From assembly GCA_015501585.1 (NCBI GenBank), contig JADNRY010000004.1, positions 976,386 through 1,040,385 on the forward strand: a stretch of 64,000 nt of DNA, given 5' to 3'. Origin of the DNA: Rhodocollybia butyracea (lineage: Eukaryota; Basidiomycota; Agaricomycetes; Agaricales; Omphalotaceae). A program made the translations under genes and the position numbers. Below the pieces are notes generated by a model. That model saw nothing but the letters and a program-made list of their open reading frames with translations. It was not told where the DNA came from and did not search any database. Below, piece after piece: positions 47,348-59,760 of this stretch. How positions within the stretch are numbered: the first letter of the stretch is position 1; every line of letters begins with the position of its first letter.

Positions 47348-48336
47348 GATAAGAATGGGAGGAAGGAAGGAATTTATTACACGGTATAGTCCAAGTACAT
47401 ACTGAATATGAATGCCGGCTCCAGCAACATAAGCTGACGCGACCCAAACAACGATGAGCTCGCAGCCTGCCCGGTGGTAGATCCTGGTAGATCGTTGTCT
47501 CAAGTGGGGGTGGTTTTACTATTACAATGCTAGACTTAAAATGAGTAGTCAAAGTCTTTGCTGGAGCATATGGAGGAGAAAATGTCGGGCCTAGTATGTA
47601 TTTAGGCGCCCGGCGCCCAACGCCAACTCTGATCCGACGACCCTTCTTCGAAAGTTTGAAACAGAAACCTCTCGTCAAGGCTCCATCGGTGAAGCTTTTA
47701 TCCTCTTTCATCCCTGCAACTCTCACCAAGGTTTGACTTTCATTGAATTACTTAGCGGATATCTAGACAGGCACCTGCCGGAGACTATACTATTTCAAGG
47801 TCCTTTTGTTTCATGAACAAGGGGGGCGAAGCGCTCATGACCGCTGGAGAGATTCAAGAAGAATGGCCAAGGTGATTTCCGTACTCCGTTGTGGGACTAC
47901 TTTTCTTGCTAACAAATGGGAAGGCTAACCTGGTTCACGCTAGAATGCTGTGTGACGGAATACCTAATAGCTACACTGTCGACTCCTTCCAATCGGGGGA
48001 GGCTTGGACAATGCTTGGACTCACTTGTCGTTTCCGTTGTTGTCGCTTGAATCTCAGCAACGTGTCTTCCTCACATATGTTTATATTGCACGAGCGCGTC
48101 AATTTCTGTCACCTTGCCATTTTAATTAATAGCATCCTTGTGGTTAAATAGGACAACATCGAGAGTCTTTGACTCTCTGGTACCGCCGATCCTCCGAGAT
48201 TGTCCCGCGCGCACTTATTCTCGGCGTGAAGCTATTGCAGCATTGTTACTGCCTTTCTCCGTTCTAACTTCGCCTCGTGGTAAGAATATTTTGATATAGA
48301 GTCGAAAATCCTCCAATCCTCTTCCTGCCACTACTG
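47348..48336. other. Intergenic, no supported gene
   Basis: About 1 kb. Open frames at 47283-47729 (minus) and 47891-48151 (plus) have no recognisable motif. It presumably holds the promoter of the Ser-rich gene downstream. Confidence 0.5.
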
Positions 48337-51300
48337 CCATGTCTGGCTCCGAAGCCTTTCGACCCCAGGGCAGATTGCCACTGGACCCATTTACTACACC
48401 TAGCAATTTATCATCTATACGCACTAGGGCTCGCATCGAGGAGGAAAGTGAAAAGAAAACCAAACTGGAAAATCAAATCGGAAGATATCGAGGCACTTTG
48501 GACCAAGATCAAGGATGAGAAGGTCATCTTAGTTGTGGGAGGTGAGTTACGCGTTTATTTACCGTGATAGCGTCATTTTTACGCGTCAATTGTAGCCCCC
48601 ACTGCAGCAGATCTTGGTCCTCTGCTCAGCTCTCAGCTCTTCTCCAAATCGCTTGTAATCCTTGCTACAGAGCGTCCACCTTCTAATCTGGCTTCACTTG
48701 TTCAGAAATCAGGCCTGCACTGGTTGTTTTACGTCTACAGCCGCTTACGCGTCCCATTCCACAACATCTACACTCCGTTCTTACTCGTGCAGAGGTCGTG
48801 GCGCAAAGATGGCGTTGGGACAGCAAATCTCTATTTTCTAATCCAGCGAATGATCGCGGGCGGTCTAGAAGGAAACAGGCGGAGACACTAGAAGAAGTCA
48901 GGGCAGTACAGTTTTCGGAGCTTGGAGGCGTTTTCGGACGGGATTTCGTCGTAGCAGAGGATGTTGGGTACATGCCCAACACTCCGTCTTCCTCCCAACT
49001 GAAAAGCGACTCCGCAATACCCCGTTCTGTTCCAAAATCCAACAAAAAGAATCGGGACCAACGGTCTTTCGATGTTCTGATTAATTTCGTCCCTTCCTCT
49101 GTGATTGATGAAGGGGATGAGGCACTGCTCAATAGTGTCTCTTTCGTCTCGGCGACAAGCCGGAGCTTTTTGTCGGGGATAGGAGTTACCAGCGACCGTA
49201 GGGGAAGGAGCATGTCAAGAGGCACCCGGGGACGGAGCTCGAGTTTGACGCGGATTAAAGATTGGGTATCGAGGAGTAGATCGCGTTCAAGGATACGCGA
49301 TATATCGATCACTAGACTCAACGGAGCTTCAAAGCCAACGTGGAATTTTTCTACCGTTGTAGGCAGTGGAGGGAAGAAACGCGTGCCAAAGTCGCCTGCA
49401 GTGGTTTCTATTCGAAATAACGCCGCAAAAGGTGAAATGAGCGCCACGGCAGAAGACGACTGTGACGATGCTGGTGACAGTTCTGCAATCCGTACGACAC
49501 TCAATGCACCTGTTATATCCCCACTAACTGCCCCCTGAGCAGGAAACCAAACCTATGTCCAAAGGAAACGGGAACGTGCTACTAGTCTCGTCTCCGAAAA
49601 TATACAAAGAACTAGAGCTCTTATGCAGATTCGAAGTACCGTAAACCAAGTTCCGAAGGAAAGCAGAAATAAACGAGCCGAAAAGAAGGTTTTATCGTCA
49701 TGGAGCCGTAGTCAACTTGATCAAGCTAACCGTACTAACGAAGATGACGACGTTTTCATTCGCGGCAAAGGAACTCCCAGCCCTCGGAAACCAACTCATC
49801 CTAGTACTGAAGAACCCAGAGCATATATTATTCACGTTCTACCGCTTTCTCCCCCAGCCGTTCTCCATGCCTCCTTTGGGCCAAGCAGACACACGACGAT
49901 CGTTTCGCATGCCTCTGGATCTGGATCCGGGTCAGGTTTATCGTCTGCAGAAACGGACATACCGCTTCTGGGGGCAAGCCACAACATTTCCGGAAAAGAT
50001 ATAAAACAGAACGACATTGTTCACTCGGTAAGTTTAATTTTGCCCAGTTTTCCCAGCTAATTTCGCAATAACCAAAGGTACCTGATGCACTAAAGCCTGA
50101 ATCTATTCTATCATCCAAGGTTACAGCCTTGAATAAGCACATGCGAGGCGCGTCGCTCGATTCTACAGTAAGTTTCAACATTTTTGACGTGTATGTATGT
50201 CGTTAATATTTCTAGAATCAGCCTGTTTTTTCACCAACGAACTCCCTATTGTCTTTATCTGCTCTTCACTCATCGCTTTCGAGAAATGAAATAAAAGAGC
50301 AACCTAGTGTCGAGGGCAAAGTTAGTCTACTTATTTTTTTTTGTGTTGGATCCTCATATCAATGCTTCGCATCATAGATTCGAAAGGAGGCATCAGACTC
50401 AAGCCACAGCACCGAGGGAACACAATCACTGTTAAGTAGTCACGATCATGTCTCATCGAGGTACGACGAGACACGATCTCGACAACTCCCACATTTCGCC
50501 AAACGTCGGTTCTCTCCCCAGCCGTCGAAGCGGCCGTGGAAACTGCTACCAGATATTCTGTCCATGCCCAAGCTAGGTCCATGTCTCCTGCGACCATGAT
50601 TGACATGCGCCGAAGGCAAAGCGTTGCAATGGAAGTAGCTTCTGCTGCTGCCATGGCGGCAATGGAAGTTCATTTGGCAAAGGCGAATGAGGCAAAGGGA
50701 ACCCTTGAACCATCAAAAATTCCCGATTCCGGTCAGGCCCTCGAAGGAGAGGGGGAAAAGAAAACAATTGGCGGATCAGCTTTCTCTCGACAGTCGTCGG
50801 CTGACGGAGATCTCCCAGTTGTATTGATGCCTCATCCTCATCGACAAAGTACACTTATACTGCGTAGCAGCACATTCCTCCCCCTTGACGTTCATGATAT
50901 AATTCAGAGCGGCAGTCCAATGCCAGCACAGGCTCCAATGTCACTACTTCCCGTCCTCATGCACGTTCTAGAGCATTGTCGCTAGATACCGGCACTCGTG
51001 TTTCAGTCGATCTTGGAATCCCTACTGTGAAATCCTCGCTCGCTCCATCCATCTCGGTCCTACCTTCGTCTGATCCCGAGTGCTATTATGAGCGAACACA
51101 GACTATTCAAAAGCTGGAGAAAATCCTTCTTTCTCACTCTTACGTGGACTCCTCCGAGTTGTCGTCCAATGCGTCGGTATCGGCTTTGCCGAAAGGGGCC
51201 GCCCTACCCGCCTTCCCCACCTTAATTAACATACGGGCATCGCCTAAAGCTCCTCAGAAGGATAATTCATCCTTACAGAAAGCACCTGCAGCGGTATCAT

Positions 51301-54129
51301 ACCTCCTTCCACAAGGTTTACTAGACTTGACTTTCAAAATGTCTTTACATTCCGTTCCGGATATCTCACTTGTTGATTTGATCCTTCACGGTCTTTTGGA
51401 TCCTATCCCAGAGTCGCTCGCCTTGTACCGCAATGCAGTAATGCAGGCCAACCAAATGAACCCTCCTGCAGATCAAGCTGATCCTGAGGCTCGAGCAGGG
51501 GTAACTCTGAATGGACTGATGGCTTTGGGTACGTTGAGTGGGGAAGAATCTGGAGAGCATGGTATACCAAGAGCCTGGATCGGCGGGGTTGCTGATATCG
51601 ATATTGAGGGTGCAAAGCCGGAGACCCTGCGCATTTCTTCAGACCCCGTTACTGATCCAGCCAGTAGAGATGACCTCCTACCGAAGACTTCAGGCCCCGC
51701 CCCAATCTCGACTACTGATCATCTAATTCTATCGATGAAGTTGCCAGGAGCGTCTATATCCGCTGTGTCTCTGCATTCACAAACAGTTGCTCGATCTCCA
51801 ATAGCCCGATCTCCAATAGCCTCAGCCAGCCCCGAGGCCGCTGAGTTTACCGGGATCATCCTTCGTCAAATCTCGTTGTAATCGGTGTGGAAAATGATGA
51901 CGACGGATGGAAACGATTCGTAAAAGACTTCGTTGATGAAGATGAGGAAGTAAATGTCCCCGAGGGTGCCAGGCAACCTCCACTACACTCTGCCTCAATC
52001 CCTTCGATTATTTTATCATTAGAGGCAGCTAATTCGATACCGCAGCTGACCCGTACAGTTACTGCACCTGAACTTGGGACTTCCTTCAATCAAACTCTCA
52101 GTCCTTACAGCTTTATTCCGCCTGGTGCAGCGCTTCCTAAGAATCCACATTCACCCAATATCTACTCTTCCTTTCCGAGGCATTCGGTTATGAATTTTAC
52201 TCCAAATTTTGCTGCTCTCTCCCGTCGTTACGGCGACTCGGAAGGCTCATCAGCAGAATCGGACGTTAGTTCTACAAGCGAACACACAGTCGGTGATTCT
52301 ATCGGGGCGGATAATGACAAAGGTATATTCGTGAGGCATTGCATAAAACCTATGCTTACTTAGTTAATAGAATCAGAGGTTACTTGCGACAAAGCGGCTA
52401 CGGAATCTATTCTTTCAATGCCTTCACCATATTCGTATGCTTCGTCCACAAGCATTGCGGACACCGAGGTCATCTTCGGTGGCGACACAGACCTATTACC
52501 AGAAGACGGACCTTCAGTCGCTATCAACACAGTATCTGTCTTCTCAGATAGTACCTCCGTCGTCGTCAGGGGTAGCTTACTTTTCGACAGGGAAAGGACA
52601 TCCACTTCTTCCGAGCTGGACTTGGAACCCCAGATTCATATCTCAGAAACTGAGTTAGTCTCTGGTGGCTGGAAGGAAGAGCCGCTGCGTTCGAGTACTC
52701 GAAGTACACTCTCTGCATCCTCTTCGGCATCCTCCGTATCGGAAGGAGACAAGAAGGACTTGAAGGTTTGGCTTCAGCGCAGTCCCAAATCCATCGAGCG
52801 CGCTCTTCTTAGCTTTCCTACGTCTCCATCCGAAGGAGACTTTTATTGTGGTGTTGGGGCAATAGAAAGCCGTAGGAACTCTGTAGTCAGCCTCGAAGGG
52901 GACTCATCCACGCCTACCGATCCTCCAACCGTCAAGGAGGAGTTCATACATGACACCGGGATCCGAAGGCGTTCTACGCTCCCAAATGAGCGACTGGACA
53001 ATGAGGGCACAGAAACATCGCCAAACTCCAAACGGCTATCAAGGGCGGGTTCATGGACGGCAACCAATCTCGATCCCGAGCCTCCCAAAGAAGAGGAAAG
53101 TTTCTCCAATGCACCTTCGAGCCCGGCGAGGAATCTTTCTAGTTCCCCCTTGCTTCAACACCTTTCTGAGAATAAAACGGAAAGGTCAAGTATGAGTGAC
53201 GACGACTTCGGGTCGATCCAAGGGCAGGAAAGTCTACATTCTGGTACTTCTACTCCAGTGCTGGTCGTTCCTCCAACTTCTTCGCCACATCTATCAATAC
53301 TTTCTTTGCCTCTGAACAATCTCTTAAACCAAGCAGAATCGACACCCGCTTTGGTTTCATTTGGCTCATCGACACCTTCCCCGCCTCCAAGGCCACTCGC
53401 CACCTCTTTTACTTCATCATCCTCTCTTTCCTTGTTGACCGGAGACTGTTGTCTGCCACGGGCCAAAGTAATCTTGCTAGACGCCACTCCAATGGCGGCG
53501 CCGTTGCACCGCCTGTGGGTCCGCGAGCACCACTCAGTCGTGCAGGTTCCGTTCGAACTATATCGTCATCCCTGGACTCTCCTCCTGAAACCCCGAAAAG
53601 CACCCGTCCACGTCCTTTACCAAGGCCGACATTGGACCCAAGGCTTACCGATATGAAACCAGTCCCGGTCGAAACCGTGAGCTTGGAGGAGGAGGAGGAG
53701 GAACAGGAACAAGAACAGGAGGAACAGGTGAAGCAGGCAGCAGAAAAGCCAAACGTCATGAAGTCGCTCCCACCTTCGCCCGAACCGTCATCTATTTCTC
53801 GACCGATAGTAACGGCTCGTTCGAGTAGCTCAAGTCTCAACCGTACCATGGATGTTCCAAAACAAAGCCACTCTGAAAAAGCTACACACTCTCGGAGTTC
53901 CAGTCCTAACGCCTTCCGTCCCCTCCGAAAACTCGCCATTGACGAAGCAACTTCGCCAAAGGCTGGAACAAGACGAGGACCTTCCAACCGTGCCATTATA
54001 GGTGCAGGCATCAGACCTCTTACCGCCTTCGGTGACAGTAATGACCCGACAAAGCCCAAATGGAAGTTCTGGTCATCGGGGAATGCTGAACGTCCACTGT
54101 CGATGGCAGTTGATTTGACGAGGGATTGA
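48337..54129 (+). CDS. Very large Ser/Pro-rich protein of unknown function, many frame breaks
   Basis: Not recognised. The proposed start is MSGSEAFRPQGRLPLDPFTT at 48337. A 54-bp GT-AG intron (48542-48595) joins KIKDEKVILVVG to APTAADLGPLLSSQLFSKSL, the only clearly globular part. The remaining ~1,700 residues are Ser/Thr/Pro-rich with RSRSRSR (about 49,270), an Ala/Met-rich helix (EVASAAAMAAMEVHLAKANE), a repeated RSPIARSPIAS, an acidic EEEEEEQEQEQEEQ run near 53,690 and a basic tail ending AVDLTRD. Several introns are clear (for example 52,322-52,370). The frame breaks near 48,475, 48,710, 50,500, 50,960, 51,865 and 53,440, and an in-frame TGA lies at 49536-49538. All segments keep coding composition, so sequence error or very recent decay is likely. 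Probably a disordered scaffold or signalling protein, by composition only. Confidence 0.65.
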
Positions 54130-54370
54130 TTTTTGCATACCATTACTTACGATTACAATCATTTTCATCCATTTTCATCTTGCATGCATTAAACACTCAT
54201 TAGCACATACATATTTATTTATCCATAGTCGGATTTTAGAGTCCATATTCCGCTCCTTGTGTAGAAATTATCGATAAACTGTCGTATACGAATGTCTCGC
54301 TTCAAGCGTGGTTGTTTGGGGTTTTGAACTCTCTGTTTCAAAGGTATACAACAAAAAACGTCTACAAACT

Positions 54371-54912
54371 CTATTCTGCGTCTTCTGCCGCTGCAGCCTT
54401 TCTCTTTGATAGTTCCGTCATGCGGCGGATGTAGCTGGCGAAATGAAGATTTATTGCGAGTCAGAGAAGCATGAGATAGGACGTACTCGTCGTATTGACA
54501 CCTAACGAGCCAACCGGGAGTACGTGAGAGTTGTCAAGTCCATAGGAGGTAGTTGTTGGTAAATAGTAGAAAGCGCGAATGCAGGTTGGAGAAAATTGCA
54601 GAAAAGACAGTAACAAAAATCAACACTGAATCACAGCTCGAAACGGGCTTTACGCACTTTTCATATGCATGCTTCTCATGTTCACACTCCCAAGGCAGAA
54701 AATTCTTCTCTCGCCGACAAACATTGAGTGGAATCAGAAGGCTGGTTATCCATCGAGAATATGAGGGTGGGCAGAGGTGTTCAAGAGAATAATTAGGAAG
54801 TGTGGAACACGAGAAGCAAATAGATTACTTACGCGGAGCACTGGTCTCGCCAACCTAGCGGCAGTTTCGCGGCTTTCATCTCTTCCCTCGAGGCGACAGT
54901 TGAAGAAGTCAT
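54371..54912 (-). CDS. NDUFB7: NADH:ubiquinone oxidoreductase subunit NDUFB7/B18 (complex I)
   Basis: Accessory subunit of mitochondrial complex I at the intermembrane-space face. Four exons, 54912-54833, 54741-54658, 54501-54487 (15 nt) and 54434-54371, all GT-AG and in phase, give about 80 aa. The sequence runs MTSSTVASREEMKAAKLPLG, WRDQCSALLIPLNVCRRE, NFLPWECEHEKHAYEKCQYD, DYIRRMTELSKRKAAAAEDA. The four conserved Cys (QC, VC, EC, KC) match the family's CHCH disulphide pattern, with no cleavable presequence, as expected for this subunit. It is small and split by comparatively long introns, which hides it from ORF scans. Divergent from the PCMT gene. Confidence 0.94.
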
Positions 54913-55286
54913 TGGGGAGAAAGCGAAAACACGAGATCTTGAATAGCTCGATGATACAGTGACCGTCGAGCTGTTCAACGGAAGCGGAAGGAAGAAAGCA
55001 GGTTATGAATTAGCGCTCAGTTCTTATTGGACCGCATTATAATCATTGGAATGGTGGAACACGTTGAACGTGGAACGCTGCGTTCTTCACCTTACAACAG
55101 CGCTAGACCATCCGCTGCAAATAATTCGAAGCCCCGAAGATCTCGTTAGAATTCATTTTCCGTTTTATCAGTCTATCACACATCACACGAAAGGTCACGA
55201 TTCGATGACTTCACTCCTACACTCTTACCAAAATTCCCCGAAATCCACTGCGATTCCTCAAAAACATCCTTGCCAATAAAGATATT
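54913..55286. promoter_or_regulatory. Divergent promoter between NDUFB7 and PCMT
   Basis: A 374-bp spacer between head-to-head starts at 54912 (minus) and 55287 (plus). A near-repeat of GGAACACGTTGAACG/GGAACGCTGCG lies at 55055-55085. No strong TATA box. It holds no gene. Confidence 0.6.
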
Positions 55287-56332
55287 ATGGCCTGGACATG
55301 CACAGGCTCATCCAACTCTGAGCTCATTGATAATATGGCTCGGAGAGGGATTATCACCGAAGTAATTGGCGACGTTGTCGATGGCAACAAAACAGACACT
55401 GAAGCTGCTGCTGGACGTATTGCCACAGCAATGAAGAAAGTTGACCGAGCCAATTATGTTCGGGATAAGCGTGACGCATATGAGGACTCGCCCCAGTGAA
55501 TAAGTGCACTAACTTCCTACAATTTCTCTTCTGACGATTTTAGATCTATCGGACACGGCGCAACAATAAGTGCTCCTCATATGGTATGTCTTGCTGAGCG
55601 AACCATGGACATTGAACCCTGGTCGACTGAAGCTGGTAATATTCAGCACGCATACGCCGCCTCTCATTTACTTCCCTATCTTCCTCCTGGCGGTCGCGTA
55701 CTCGATGTCGGAAGTGGCTCGGGCTATCTAAGCGCCGTGCTTTGGCATCTCGTGAATGACCCCGTTGGGCGCAAAGATTCATCTGTCTCAGATTCGAAAG
55801 ACCAAAAGCCAACTATAACCGGCATCGAACACATTCCTCAGCTTACTGAATGGTCCATCTCGAATCTCAAGCGGGATGGGCTGGGAGATGCAGTTGAAAA
55901 GAGACAAATCGAGATGGTTACGGGCGATGGAAGACTAGGTTACATCTCTGATATATTGTCCGTTCCTTGTCTTATGCCGTCTCCGTAGGCTATCCACCCA
56001 ACGCGCCGTACGATGCCATTCATGTAGGAGCTGCAGCCCCTGAGCTTCCGCAAGCCTTGGTAGATCAACTTGCTCCTGGTGGAAGGATGTTCATACCTGT
56101 AAGTACCTCCATGTCGTTTAAAATACTCCAACTTCCGCTGTTGAACAGATTGGAACATACATGCAAAATATCTACCACATTGACAAGGATAAGTCAGGGA
56201 AGGTGACAAAGACTGAGGTCATGGGTGTAAGAGTGAGTTTTCAGCGCATTTTCCATTTCATTCGCCCGTCTCATCCTTTTTATCTAGTACGTTCCTCTCA
56301 CCGATCGAGAGTCTCAGGGGAAGTATGTATAG
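55287..56332 (+). CDS. PCMT1: Protein-L-isoaspartate(D-aspartate) O-methyltransferase
   Basis: Cytosolic SAM-dependent repair enzyme that methylates isoaspartyl residues in aged proteins. Five exons, 55287-55495, 55544-55938, 55989-56098, 56149-56232 and 56288-56332, all GT-AG and in phase, give about 280 aa. It begins [20 protein letters not shown]. Family motifs are [39 protein letters not shown], the SAM-binding loop [29 protein letters not shown], the second signature [33 protein letters not shown], and the C-terminal [15 protein letters not shown]. The full family length is present with no break. The SAM loop GSGSGYLS and the active-site SAPHM are intact, so it should be active. Confidence 0.96.
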
Positions 56333-56583
56333 CAAACATACATTTGTAAAAAAAAGAAATGACCGGTTGTGTCTGTATCGAACTTCCTTCTTATCCAACT
56401 TGTGAAACGTGTGTTTGACCAGTTCAAAATTGTTGTTTGGAGATAGCCTAGCTAGCTGTCTTTTGTGAAGAGAATACTCGTTCACATATAAAGTTTGGAG
56501 ATGGGGATAAGAGACTAGTCCTGTGACCGGAAATACAGCACTGCCACATACCGGTCCGTCAGGATCCGTATGCGGGCGCCTCA
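56333..56583. other. PCMT 3' flank up to the LINE poly(A) tail
   Basis: No gene seen. It likely contains the PCMT 3' UTR. Confidence 0.5.
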
Positions 56584-59500
56584 TTTTTTTTTTTTTTTTT
56601 GTGGAACGTTGCCAAGATGTCAACGACTCGCGTCGCTATAACCTCTTCGGCACCATCAGGCAGACTCACATTGTCGTCTCCGTCCGGCTGTTAAGCTTGC
56701 AAGGTACTGGACCGAGCGACTTTTTAAAGTTGCAACCACCCGAGGGAATGTGTTATGCACTCGCCAGATAGGGGCTGTGTGGGACTCCAGGCGGGCTCTC
56801 CTTCCATTCACTCCTTCTGTTTTTTGTTAGTAGAATAAATTATAATTTCATATACCTTGCATAAACCCCCACCCCTCTTGTGCCTGCCTGTCTACACCAC
56901 TAAAACCCTGGGCCTGGCCAGTAAGATTTGGTCAGGACTGAGATCTCCCTGGACTATGTGTGTCCAGGTTGATCTCACTATGCCTTTGGATAATTTTTGC
57001 TGGCCAAACTTGCTTGACATGAGGAGAGTATCCAGCTGGTAGCGGCTCTCTAGTGTTCTTCGCCACCTGTTCTCAATCTCTCGGTTTGACAGTGGGTCTT
57101 CCCCATTTATCACTCTCTTGTTTCTCAGTTTCCAGATAAGGTATGCACTTTCAGATACCAGAATTTGGTATAGGCGGGACTCCCCGGGAAGGGGCTTTCC
57201 ATCTTTGTTTCGGAAGTTTGTTGTACTGCATCCCATTAGTATACCAAAAGTGGGTTCTACCCATTCCATGGACATCTTCTCCCATGCACGCTGCGCTAGT
57301 TCCCAGATTTCCTTTTGTTCTGGGCATGAACATTCAAAGAGGATGTGTTCCAGAGTCTCTGGGACTTGGCAGGTGCTGCATCTTCCTCAGTGTTCAAAAT
57401 CAGGGATGTTTTCCCAGAAGTCACCAACTTTGTATGCGTTGTGGATTACCATCCACAGGAAGTATCTAAATGTTTTGCTGAAGTCCTTATGGCAAACCAA
57501 TTTCCATAACACTTCTTCAGATGGGGTTGCTCCGCATATGTCAATGGCACATGCTTGTGCTCAGCCCAAGTTTATTTTTGTTGCTCTGCAGTTCATGTGT
57601 TCCCAGTAAGTTTTGGTCTGCATTTTCTTTCTCCAAATGGCTTTGTATGCCAGGGACTGTGTTACTTTTGATAACTTCACTCCAGTTAGTGTGAAACCTT
57701 GCTTCACTGATAGATCAATGTTATCCTGTTGTGGCTTTTCTCGCCCTTGATTTGCCAGCTTGTCAGCCTTCTCATTCCCTTCGATCCCAGCATGGCCATT
57801 GACCCACACCAGTTTGGTCATTGTTTCTTGTTCCCGTAATTTTGCGGTGGTAGCCTTGATTTCTGCTGCATTTGCCACATTGACAAAGTCTCTATCTTCC
57901 CACATTTGTAGGTGTTTCGTTAGTCCTTCAATGTATGTGCGAGAGTCACTGTGCACGGATATGTCAATGTCTTTGGGTGCCTCTCCCACACATTCTTTGA
58001 TTGCAATAATTTCACCTGTCTGATTGGTTTGTTTGAGGTCCTCTGGGACTCGAATGGCACAGTTCTGTTGGTCGTCATTCTCACAATATATTCCAGACCC
58101 AGTTGTTGGTCCACCGTTGCCTTCATTTTTGCAAGACCCATTGGTATAGAATGTTAGTTCCTCCAGCCCATCGGCTGCCCATTCCCTTGTAGGTATGCTT
58201 TCACTCCTTTCTCCACTTGTGAATATGCAGAATGCCTCGGTAAGGGTCCCTTTGGTTGTGATTCTCCAGTCAAAATATTCTGCATTTTCTGATCCTGTAG
58301 CTGGTAGGTCTTCAGGCTCAAAGTCCTCTGGCAGTCTGGACATTGGATTCCACTTATGTGGAAGTTTTGATAGGAGCTCATTTGCCTTCTGAATGCATTT
58401 GTATGAGCATACACAGTTTATAGGTTGTAATGACTTGCAACCAGCACAGCAGCAGTTTTGTCCTCTGGTGTGTCTTGGAGTCCTCAATAGCTTTGCCAAG
58501 ATTTCTGTTTCTCCCACCATTTTGATCTTGTGGTTTTTGCGCATACATCAAGTTTCTTTGTTGTTGTGAATGGTTCGCAGTCCTTCTGCCTCTCAATGAA
58601 GCCAGATAGACATTTGACGCAGGATGTCCCTTGAAAATGCTAGTCCTTCCATGCATACACCAAATTTTTCCCCAATTTTTATCATATCTTTAAGATCCTG
58701 GGGTAGGTCACTTTTCTTTACATTCCATGATTGTAGGAATACATTTATCTTTGACCATTCATCAATGTTTCCATCACTCAGTGGGACATGCTTGGCCATG
58801 AGTTTGTCTGCAACATATGTCCATGTTGCTCTATCTTCTCCAAAGTTTAAATAGGAGTGCAGCCAGGTTACCATGATAGCCTTGTTTCGGGTGACAATGT
58901 CTAAGACCTGTCTTCCACCATGTTCAATTGGTGCATCAACAGTTTCCTTGTTTACCTGGACAAAGTCTTTTTCAGCCCAAAGGAATTTCTTTATTCTTTT
59001 CTCGAGTTTGGTTTCAACTTCTTTAGGCATGCCTTGGACCTTCATAAGGTATTGTGTCATGCCTCCCACAATCATTGATATTATTAGGCATCTACCTTCC
59101 ATGGTTGGAGAGCCTTTTTCCCATCAGTTTAAGGACTGATCTATTCATTCCAGCACCTTGGTCCATGGTTTGACCTGGCACACCTCATTTCCAATGAGTG
59201 CACCAAGGGAGCAAATGGCTTCCCCTTCACATGCAATCTTGATGTGGCCAGGGATTTCAGCCTCATCCTCTTCATTTAATGATCTCCATTGTCGTAGTAG
59301 GTCCTGGTATTCAGGTGTACCAATTGGGATTATCTCAGTTTTGTTGATGTTAAATTTGGCTCCCAAGGCCCAAGCACCACTCCTCTAGTATGTTCTTGAG
59401 GTCTCCAAATTTGTCGTCCTTGGAGAGGTATACAGTTGTGTCATCGGCAAAGAAGGTTGCAATCAGGCATTCAGCCTGTTTCGGTATCTTCATTCCTTTC

Positions 59501-59760
59501 AAATCAGATTGGCAAAGGGCCTCTCCCAGGGGTTCAATGGCAAGATCAAATAGTAAGCAGGAAAGTGGGTCCCCTTGAAGGAACCCCTCTTTGTACTTTA
59601 AAGCCAGTGGAGCTCTGTACTCCATTTACAAGGACCACTGTGTAGGCATCCGAGTACAGCACCTTCACTGTTTTAATATATTCCTCAGGATAATATGCAG
59701 ATTTTGTGCTTAGGCTTGTAGCCATATATTTTGACAATGTATATGCACTATACATACAAT
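56584..59760 (-). mobile_element. 5'-truncated LINE (non-LTR retrotransposon) with RT, RNase H and zinc-binding C-terminus
   Basis: Read on the minus strand. Reverse-transcriptase pieces come first: VLVNGVQSSTGFKVQRGV, FLQGDPLSCLLFDLAIEPL and the catalytic box FFADDTTVYL. Then comes the post-RT segment (FLWAEKDFVQVNKETVDAPI), the Cys-rich CCCAGCKSLQPINCVC patch, an RNase H domain (LTFYTNGSCKNEGNG, TGEIIAIKECV, VHSDSRTYIEGL, WVNGHAGIEGNEKADKLA) and the zf-RVT-like tail (RCSTCQVPETLEHILFECSC). The tail is followed by about 270 bp of 3' UTR and A17 (T17 on the plus strand, 56584-56600), a LINE poly(A) end. The endonuclease and N-terminal RT are missing. Frame breaks (for example near 59,575 and 59,385) and a stop in the tail show it is dead. 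The first RNase H Asp is Asn (YTNGS). Confidence 0.92.

Noticed and set aside
47283..47729. 148-codon minus-strand open frame
   Set aside because: Starts without a good ATG context, overlaps the 3' end of the hypothetical gene on the other strand, and has no motif or splice partner.
49536..49538. Two separate genes divided by the in-frame TGA in the Ser-rich region
   Set aside because: The same frame stays open on both sides with the same composition, and neither a terminator nor a new start context is seen; a single gene with a lesion or error is simpler.
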